Shown here: one piece after another, positions 58,959 to 64,000 of the stretch | How the letters are laid out: each line of letters starts with the position of its first letter | Position numbering within the stretch: the first letter of the stretch is position 1 | Assembly (NCBI RefSeq): GCF_000175635.1 | Contig: NZ_ACVP01000003.1 | Coordinates: 176,780 to 240,779 of the forward strand | DNA length: 64,000 nucleotides | Reading direction: 5' to 3' | Origin: Corynebacterium tuberculostearicum SK141 | Lineage (GTDB): Bacteria; Actinomycetota; Actinomycetes; Mycobacteriales; Mycobacteriaceae | Position numbers and translations under genes: made by a program | The notes under the pieces: model-generated | What the model was told of the DNA's origin: nothing | What the model saw: the letters and a program-made list of their open reading frames with translations, nothing else | Databases searched by the model: none

Positions 58959-59662
58959 AGCTCGACCTTCGGGATGGCGGCAGAAAGCTGTTGCTGCTTT
59001 GGCGGGACCGCATCTGGGCGGCGCAGGTACAGCGGCACGACGGGAGCCGGTTCTGCCTCGAGGTCGGCCGCGGCAACGAGGGCCGACGCGGTCGGATGGG
59101 CCGCGCGGTGCGGGAGGGCGGCGAATCGCTCGGGAAGTTGCCCAGCAAGGCGGTCAGGAATGATGACCTCGGCGGTGGAGGCAAGTTCCACCTCGAGTTC
59201 GGCCGGTTTCGTCACCGCAGGACCAGAAATGCGCTGCACGCCGGAGTCGGTAGCGCGGTAAGTGGCCCAGTAGATCTCTTTGCGGCGGGCGTCGGTAGCC
59301 ACCAAGGCGGTCGCCTCGTCGGCCGCGGCGGCAGGTTCTACGTGGAGGTCGGCGGCGGCCGCGATGGCATCGTGGGTACAGATGCCGTGGAGGGGGATAG
59401 AAAGGGCGTCGGCAAGCGCGGAGGCCGTCGCCATACCCACGCGCAACCCGGTAAATGGTCCCGGGCCCACGCCGGTGACCACCGCATCGAGGTCGGAATA
59501 TTCCATGCCCGCCTCTGCGAGGACCTCGGTGATGGTAGGAATGAGCAGCTCATTATGCGCGCGGGTATCCTCCAACACGCGCCCGGTGGTCTGCCCGGTG
59601 ACGGTATCCACCACCCCGGTAACCAGGGCGGTGGTGGCCGTGTCGATCGCGAGGACGCGCAT
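58955..59662 (-). CDS. tsaB: tRNA t6A modification factor TsaB
   Basis: The 235-residue ASKHA-fold partner of TsaD starts MRVLAIDTATTALVTGVVDT and has the GVGPGPFTGLRVGMATASAL block. It is catalytically inert but needed to activate TsaD. Its first base overlaps the preceding gene's stop (TAATG). A CTTGCCGACGYC copy lies at 59405. Confidence 0.94.
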   Translation of the reverse strand: MRVLAIDTATTALVTGVVDTVTGQTTGRVLEDTRAHNELLIPTITEVLAEAGMEYSDLDAVVTGVGPGPFTGLRVGMATASALADALSIPLHGICTHDAIAAAADLHVEPAAAADEATALVATDARRKEIYWATYRATDSGVQRISGPAVTKPAELEVELASTAEVIIPDRLAGQLPERFAALPHRAAHPTASALVAAADLEAEPAPVVPLYLRRPDAVPPKQQQLSAAIPKVEL

Positions 59663-60171
59663 TAGGCAACCATCTTCCAGGTGCCATCCTCGCGCTGGAA
59701 GCCCAGCGGCTGGGTGCCCTGGATCATGGGAACGCCGCCATCAAGGCTCTGGCCCTGCTGCTCCATGGCCTTGACCTGCATGTCAATCATCTCGCACACC
59801 TCCACCTTTTTCGGATCCAGCTCTTCGATGAAGGGCTTAGCGCTCTGGGAAATGGCTACCGCGTAGCTCTTGCCTTCCGGCACCGCACCATCTTCAAAGG
59901 TGATGTTCTCGGTATCGATCTGTGCCTCTTTGACCTTGTCTTCGCGCATGCCCGGGCAGATGAAACCAATGGCGGGGTACTCCTCGCCATAGACATCGGT
60001 AGGCATGACGGTCATGACCTCCAAGTTATTTGGCGCCTTGGCCAGCGTGGAGGAGAGGTTGCCCTCCAGGTGGTTTTCCTCGCGCAGCGTGGAGGAGGCA
60101 AGAAGAACCATCATGACAACGATAAAGATGGCGATGATGACGGCAGTGAGGTTGCGAGCGAATTTAGTCAT
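59662..60171 (-). CDS. Membrane-anchored protein of unknown function upstream of tsaB
   Basis: The 169-residue protein has one membrane helix (NLTAVIIAIFIVVMMVLLAS) after MTKFAR and an outward domain of about 135 residues with two Cys (GFICPGM and VEVCEMID). The ATG at 60171 is chosen over one 81 bases upstream since it fits the TM start. No family is recognised. It is coupled to tsaB by a one-base overlap. Confidence 0.7.
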   Translation of the reverse strand: MTKFARNLTAVIIAIFIVVMMVLLASSTLREENHLEGNLSSTLAKAPNNLEVMTVMPTDVYGEEYPAIGFICPGMREDKVKEAQIDTENITFEDGAVPEGKSYAVAISQSAKPFIEELDPKKVEVCEMIDMQVKAMEQQGQSLDGGVPMIQGTQPLGFQREDGTWKMVA

Positions 60172-60259
60172 GGGGTGAGTATGGCTCCTTGAAAAATGTT
60201 TAAGTTTCAGGCGGGCGGCGGTAATTCTGGCAACCGATGCTACCTGGTTCACCGCAACA

Positions 60260-60309
60260 CAAAACCCACAGGGTAGTGCCTGCCAGTGTAGGCGGGCGAC
60301 CCTGTGGGT
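60260..60309 (-). terminator. Intrinsic terminator of the AspT-family transporter gene
   Basis: ACCCACAGGGT (60264-60274) pairs with ACCCTGTGGGT (60299-60309) in a perfect 11-bp stem around a 24-base loop, followed on the reverse strand by TTTTGTG. It lies 25 bases past the stop of the 60335 gene. Confidence 0.8.
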
Positions 60310-60334
60310 GAGTAATTAACGCGAGATATTGCCG

Positions 60335-61924
60335 CTATAGCAACAGCAAGAGCAATACCTGCGAGGCAATAATCTTGCCGATAATTGTGGTGGGATAGAC
60401 CGTGGCCCATCCGCGGCCGGCCAACTCGGTGCCGGTTTGATCACGAATGTAGGCAAAGACTGCGGGGTTGGTGGTCATGCCGGCCGCACAACCCATGGCC
60501 TCGTCCCACTTCAGCTTGAGCACCAGCATGCCGATGACGCCGATCAAGATGGCGGAGACCAGCGTGATGATAAGGCCCACGCCCATGATGGTCAGGGAGG
60601 ATGGATCCGTCAGGGCATCGCGGAAGGAGGCGCCGGCCGAGGTGCCCACGCCGGCCAGGAACAAGGTAAGGCCCATATTGGACAAGGTCTCACGGGTGTG
60701 GAATGGCATCTGCCAGTTCAACGGGCCGGTACGGTTGAGGTAGCCCAAGAGCAGGCCAACGACCACGGGGCCGCCACCGAAGCCCAGCTGCAGGGTGGAA
60801 CCACCCGGCATTGGAATCGGAATGAGGCCAAGCAGCATACCCAAGGTCAGTCCGATGGCCATGGACAGCAGGTCCGCGTTACCCAATGCGGCCTCAGAGT
60901 CACCGAGGTATTTGCGCACGTACGGCAGGCGGCTCGGGCTGGTGACCACGCGAACGCGATCCGAGTAGTTGAGCACAGTGTCCGGGTGCGGCACGAGGTC
61001 CTTATCACCCTTGCGGATACGAGCGATGATAAAGCCGTGGTCGAGGGCCTTGATCTCGCGGATGGACTTACCGGCAATTTCCGGGTTGGACACGGTAACG
61101 CGGGTGTATTTCAGACCAGCGTCCTCGGTCAGCTCCACTGGGTGTTCTTCACCCAAGACCTCAATGGCCTTATCGACGGCCTCTTCGGAGCCGTTGAGCA
61201 GGTATGCTTCACCCTCGCACAGTGGCATTTCCGGGACGGCGAGGCGGTGGCGCTCCTCATCGGAGATGATACGAGTAGCCACTACGGTCTGGCCGGTAAC
61301 GCGGTAGATATGGCCAGCGGTGTCATTGAAGTTCTTGGTCAGGCGCACGCCTTTGGCTACGAGCTCGGCGGGAATCATGCCCTCTGCGCGGGCATCTTCC
61401 TCATGGTTGGCTTTGACAACCTTGGCGCCAATGGCGGCAACGAGAATCGCGCCAATCACCGCGCCTGGGTAGGCCAAGGAGTAACCGACGACCGGGGTGG
61501 AATCGCCCACCATTTCCACCACGGCAGCCATGCCCGGCGTGGAGGAGAGCGAACCGGCGAACATACCGACGGCCTCTGGCACGCTCATGCCAAAGGCACG
61601 GATAAGGCCATAGCCAACGGCGACCAAAATAACCAGCATGCCCAGCATAAAGACGGTGAGCTTCCAGCCGCGGGTTTTAAACTCACGGACGAAGGAAGGC
61701 CCGAAGTTGAGGCCAATGGCATAAACGAAGATCGCCAGGCCAAATTGATAGACCAGCGGCGGAATTTGGATATCAGGATTGGCAGTAGATAGACCCAGTG
61801 CCACAAACATCGCGGCCGCGGCACCGAGAGAGATGCCGAAGATCTTGATCTTGCCAATCGCTAGACCCACCGCCATGATGACGAAGAGAGATAGCAAAGG
61901 ACTTGAGGCGAGAAAATTCAACAC
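60335..61924 (-). CDS. AspT/AAEx-family transporter, SucE-like
   Basis: The 529-residue membrane protein has about ten helices in two halves with the conserved GSLSSTPGMAAVVEM and CAAGMTTNPAVFAYI motifs. Two TrkA-C-like cytoplasmic domains lie between (about 205-365). The family includes the aspartate/alanine exchanger AspT and C. glutamicum SucE1, a succinate exporter, so an organic-acid exporter role is likely. The Thr-Asn-Pro variant in the second half matches SucE-type proteins as I recall. AT-rich upstream sequence holds an inverted CTTAAT/TTAAG pair at 61985-62000. Confidence 0.85.
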   Translation of the reverse strand: MLNFLASSPLLSLFVIMAVGLAIGKIKIFGISLGAAAAMFVALGLSTANPDIQIPPLVYQFGLAIFVYAIGLNFGPSFVREFKTRGWKLTVFMLGMLVILVAVGYGLIRAFGMSVPEAVGMFAGSLSSTPGMAAVVEMVGDSTPVVGYSLAYPGAVIGAILVAAIGAKVVKANHEEDARAEGMIPAELVAKGVRLTKNFNDTAGHIYRVTGQTVVATRIISDEERHRLAVPEMPLCEGEAYLLNGSEEAVDKAIEVLGEEHPVELTEDAGLKYTRVTVSNPEIAGKSIREIKALDHGFIIARIRKGDKDLVPHPDTVLNYSDRVRVVTSPSRLPYVRKYLGDSEAALGNADLLSMAIGLTLGMLLGLIPIPMPGGSTLQLGFGGGPVVVGLLLGYLNRTGPLNWQMPFHTRETLSNMGLTLFLAGVGTSAGASFRDALTDPSSLTIMGVGLIITLVSAILIGVIGMLVLKLKWDEAMGCAAGMTTNPAVFAYIRDQTGTELAGRGWATVYPTTIIGKIIASQVLLLLLL

Positions 61925-62013
61925 CTTAATAGAATTACGTGGTGGTTATACCCGGATCAAGTTTGCTTTCTGGGATATTCATCACTTAATCCCCCTTAAG
62001 GTCAAGATATGTG

Positions 62014-62517
62014 CTATACAACACCTTGCCAAGACCATGTGAAGCGGCGAACATCCTCTTCTGCGCCGGCATAGTCCACCGGCTCGCGGTCAATGCTGAT
62101 AAATAGGTAGCGCTCCGCAATCTGTTCCACGAGTCCCCCACCCCATTCGGCAATAACCACGGCGTCCTCTAGCTCCGTGTCCAGATCCAGCGCGTCGAGC
62201 TCCCCTAGCGGGTCCCCAGAATTAGCACCGCCTTCATCGAGCAGGCGGTAGGCATCCACGTGCACAAGGTCCGGCCCGCCCACCGTTGAGCGGTGCACGC
62301 GGGCGATAACGAAGGTTGGCGAGGTAACGCGACCTTTAACTTGCATGCCCTTGGCGACGCCCTGCGTCAGCGTCGTCTTTCCAGCCCCCAACGGCCCATC
62401 CAGGATCACTACATCGCCGGCTTCAAGCGCCGCACCCAGCTCTTCACCAAAGGCATAGGTGTCTTCCACCGTGGATAGGTCGCGGCTGCCGGATTCCGGG
62501 AAACTACTGCGCATCAT
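62014..62517 (-). CDS. tsaE: tRNA t6A ATPase TsaE
   Basis: The 167-residue P-loop ATPase drives the TsaBD cycle. Walker A is DGPLGAGKTTLTQGVAKGM near residue 40. TSPTFVIARVH and LVHVDAYRLLDEG follow, then VIAEWGGGLVEQI. It starts within the last 14 bases of alr on the same strand, so translation is coupled. The G-variant of the dispersed word lies at 62350. Confidence 0.94.
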   Translation of the reverse strand: MMRSSFPESGSRDLSTVEDTYAFGEELGAALEAGDVVILDGPLGAGKTTLTQGVAKGMQVKGRVTSPTFVIARVHRSTVGGPDLVHVDAYRLLDEGGANSGDPLGELDALDLDTELEDAVVIAEWGGGLVEQIAERYLFISIDREPVDYAGAEEDVRRFTWSWQGVV

Positions 62518-63601
62518 CTTCTCCTATATATTCGCGTTCGGTGCGGCCATCGGGCAGGCACACCACCTCATAGTTGATGGTGCCTGCTGCCGCGGCGAGA
62601 TCCGTGGCGGATACTCCCCCGTTGCCAAAGATCACGGCGTCTTGCCCCGTGTCCACGCCATGCGGGTTCTCACCTAAGTCCACCACGATCTGATCCATGC
62701 AGATTCTTCCTACTTGCGGGTAGAGGTGCCCACCAATGCCCACGTGCAAGTCGCCCTGATAGCCGCGCGGCAGGCCATCGGCATAGCCACAGTCCACCGT
62801 GGCCAAAAATCCCGGCTTATCCGCCTTCCATGTGAGTCCATAGCACGTGCCCTCACCCGCTTGAATGGGCTTGACGTTAAAAATCTGACCGGACCAGGTC
62901 ATGGCCGGGCGCAGGCCATGCTCGCGCCCCTCGATGGGCTCCAAGCCATAGCAAGCGGCGCCGACGCGCACCTGCTCGAAATAAGAGGACGGACGTGTCA
63001 GCACTGCGGGCGAATTGGCCAGGTGATTGACCGGGCATTCCAAGCCAATCTCACGCGCGAGCTGCAGGGCCGTGCGGAACGCTTCCTCTTGGGCGTCATT
63101 GTGCGGATTATCCGGCTCATCGGCGCACGCAAAGTGGGACATGAGCCCAAGCACCTTGATGTGTGGGGCATCGCGCAGCACCTTAAAGGTCTCTGCCCAA
63201 TCCCCTTCGTCCACACCGGAGCGGTGCATGCCGGTTTCCACCTTGACGTATACCTCGGCAGGAAAATCGGCCTTGACCAGCTTATGCGCCTGCTCAAGGG
63301 AGTTGACCGCTACCTCGATTCCATTGGCCAAGGCTTCTTCGAGGATTTCATCTGTTTGCCAAATCCACGCCACGATGGGCGCATCCACGCCCGCGCGGCG
63401 CAGGTTCACGGCTTCCCGCAGGGTGGCCACGCCAAAGCAATCCGCGCCGGCGCGCGCCATCACCGGCACAACCTTGGCCGCGCCGTGCCCATAAGCATCG
63501 GCCTTGACCACGCACATCAGCTTGACCTCCGGACCCACCTTTTCCTTGATGAGGCGGACGTTGTGCGCAATGGCGGAGAGATCAATCGTGGTTTTCAGCA
63601 T
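62504..63601 (-). CDS. alr: Alanine racemase
   Basis: The 365-residue PLP enzyme makes D-Ala for peptidoglycan. The start is ATG 63601 (MLKTTIDLSAIAHNVRLIKE); another ATG lies 9 bases upstream. The PLP-Lys motif is MCVVKADAYGHGAAKV (Lys near 34). The catalytic Tyr lies in the ACYGLEPI segment, followed by the substrate region CMDQIVVDLGENPHG. Its 3' end contains the tsaE start. Confidence 0.96.
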   Translation of the reverse strand: MLKTTIDLSAIAHNVRLIKEKVGPEVKLMCVVKADAYGHGAAKVVPVMARAGADCFGVATLREAVNLRRAGVDAPIVAWIWQTDEILEEALANGIEVAVNSLEQAHKLVKADFPAEVYVKVETGMHRSGVDEGDWAETFKVLRDAPHIKVLGLMSHFACADEPDNPHNDAQEEAFRTALQLAREIGLECPVNHLANSPAVLTRPSSYFEQVRVGAACYGLEPIEGREHGLRPAMTWSGQIFNVKPIQAGEGTCYGLTWKADKPGFLATVDCGYADGLPRGYQGDLHVGIGGHLYPQVGRICMDQIVVDLGENPHGVDTGQDAVIFGNGGVSATDLAAAAGTINYEVVCLPDGRTEREYIGEDDAQ

Positions 63602-63689
63602 GCCCACCATTGTGCCACTGCTCACCCTTGGGCTGAATTCGGGCAAGGTGTGCCGCACTGACTCGCGATACCTCCACCTTGGAGTCGGC

Positions 63690-64000
63690 TCATCCAATGT
63701 CCTCTATAGAAACTTGCCTCGTAAGTTTGATCCGCGAGCAGAAATCTTCATCATGGCTAACCACTAGCAATGCGCCCCGATAGTTTTTCAAAACTGAGAC
63801 CAACCAATCAACAGTTGAAATATCAATGTTGTTAGTCGGCTCATCGAGCATTAGCAATTGCGGCGCCGGATCCGCTAAGAGCACTCTGGCGAATTCCGCC
63901 CTAAATCTTTCGCCTCCCGAGAGGGTCCCTGTCAACGCATGAACCGAGTCAGATTGAAACAACAACTGAGCTAGCTGATCACGGATGAACTGCGGATCCT
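63690..64000 (-). CDS. ABC-F family ATPase, C-terminal part (continues past the window)
   Basis: The reverse strand is open from the window edge, reading DPQFIRDQLAQLFQSDSVHA, then signature LSGGERFRAEFARVLLADP, Walker B LLMLDEPTNNIDIST, and the H-loop ALLVVSHDEDF. That is the second ATPase domain of an ABC-F protein (translation factors or ribosome-protection proteins). The upstream part lies outside. The gene ends SRIKLTRQVSIEDIG without the usual C-terminal extension. Confidence 0.88.
   Translation of the reverse strand, partial: DPQFIRDQLAQLLFQSDSVHALTGTLSGGERFRAEFARVLLADPAPQLLMLDEPTNNIDISTVDWLVSVLKNYRGALLVVSHDEDFCSRIKLTRQVSIEDIG

Noticed and set aside
60437..61792. A 451-codon + strand frame opposite the AspT-like gene
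   Set aside because: Antisense to a clear membrane-transporter gene; no hydrophobic or catalytic pattern.

Overview
The window is a GC-rich, gene-dense chromosome segment of an actinobacterium, almost certainly a Corynebacterium. Supporting evidence: the block alr-tsaE / tsaB-rimI-tsaD / groES-groEL / WhiB gene / sigD-rsdA / guaB-guaB3 / guaA; monomeric NADP isocitrate dehydrogenase; PdxR-controlled pdxST; metY-metX; the actinobacterial imuA'-imuB-dnaE2 mutasome; DUF222/HNH proteins; DUF3017 next to folD. No tRNA, rRNA, CRISPR array or intact insertion sequence was seen. The species cannot be fixed from sequence reading alone.

Layout. 1-9.5 kb: housekeeping and membrane genes (DJ-1/PfpI protein, a deaminase-fold protein that has lost its metal ligands, a D,D-carboxypeptidase, RDD protein, YhjD-like protein, trpS, TRIC-like channel, xthA, MFS exporter). 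9.7-11.9 kb: icd. 12.0-14.3 kb: a short accessory islet with lower GC, holding an orphan coiled-coil protein and a small zinc-knuckle protein, and ending in a beheaded PepSY gene. 14.7-16.8 kb: dcp. 16.8-17.6 kb: two decayed genes (a DUF222/HNH gene and a ppc copy). 17.7-20.9 kb: pdxT-pdxS with divergent pdxR and a 53-codon membrane protein. 21-23.5 kb: metY-metX. 23.6-29.8 kb: DUF222/HNH gene, DUF3017-folD, trmL, a PH-domain pair, and two small HTH/membrane-protein modules. 29.8-39.5 kb: the SOS mutasome genes dnaE2 and imuA'-imuB, each preceded by a LexA-like box, enclosing metQNI, a sucrase/ferredoxin-like gene and an AMIN-like lipoprotein. 40-48.5 kb: a second DUF222/HNH gene, guaA, guaB3, guaB, rsdA, sigD and a WhiB-family gene. 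48.5-57.3 kb: a collapsed UvrA-like gene, groEL-groES with a CIRCE element, an ABC exporter facing a two-component system, and a secreted metallophosphoesterase. 57.4-64 kb: tsaD-rimI-tsaB, an AspT/SucE-like transporter, tsaE-alr and the end of an ABC-F gene.

Several genes form recognisable working sets: PLP synthesis (pdxST under PdxR); direct sulfhydrylation methionine synthesis (metX, metY) plus methionine import (metQNI), all with McbR-like boxes; guanine nucleotide synthesis (guaB, guaA); t6A tRNA modification (tsaB, tsaD, tsaE); and SOS mutagenesis (ImuA', ImuB, DnaE2).

The most unexpected signal is not a gene. A 12-base word, CTTGCCGACGYC (usually preceded by CG), occurs 15 times in 64 kb on both strands, in several reading frames and once between genes. 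This is hundreds of times more than base composition predicts, and it resembles the behaviour of DNA-uptake, Chi-like or chromosome-architecture words.
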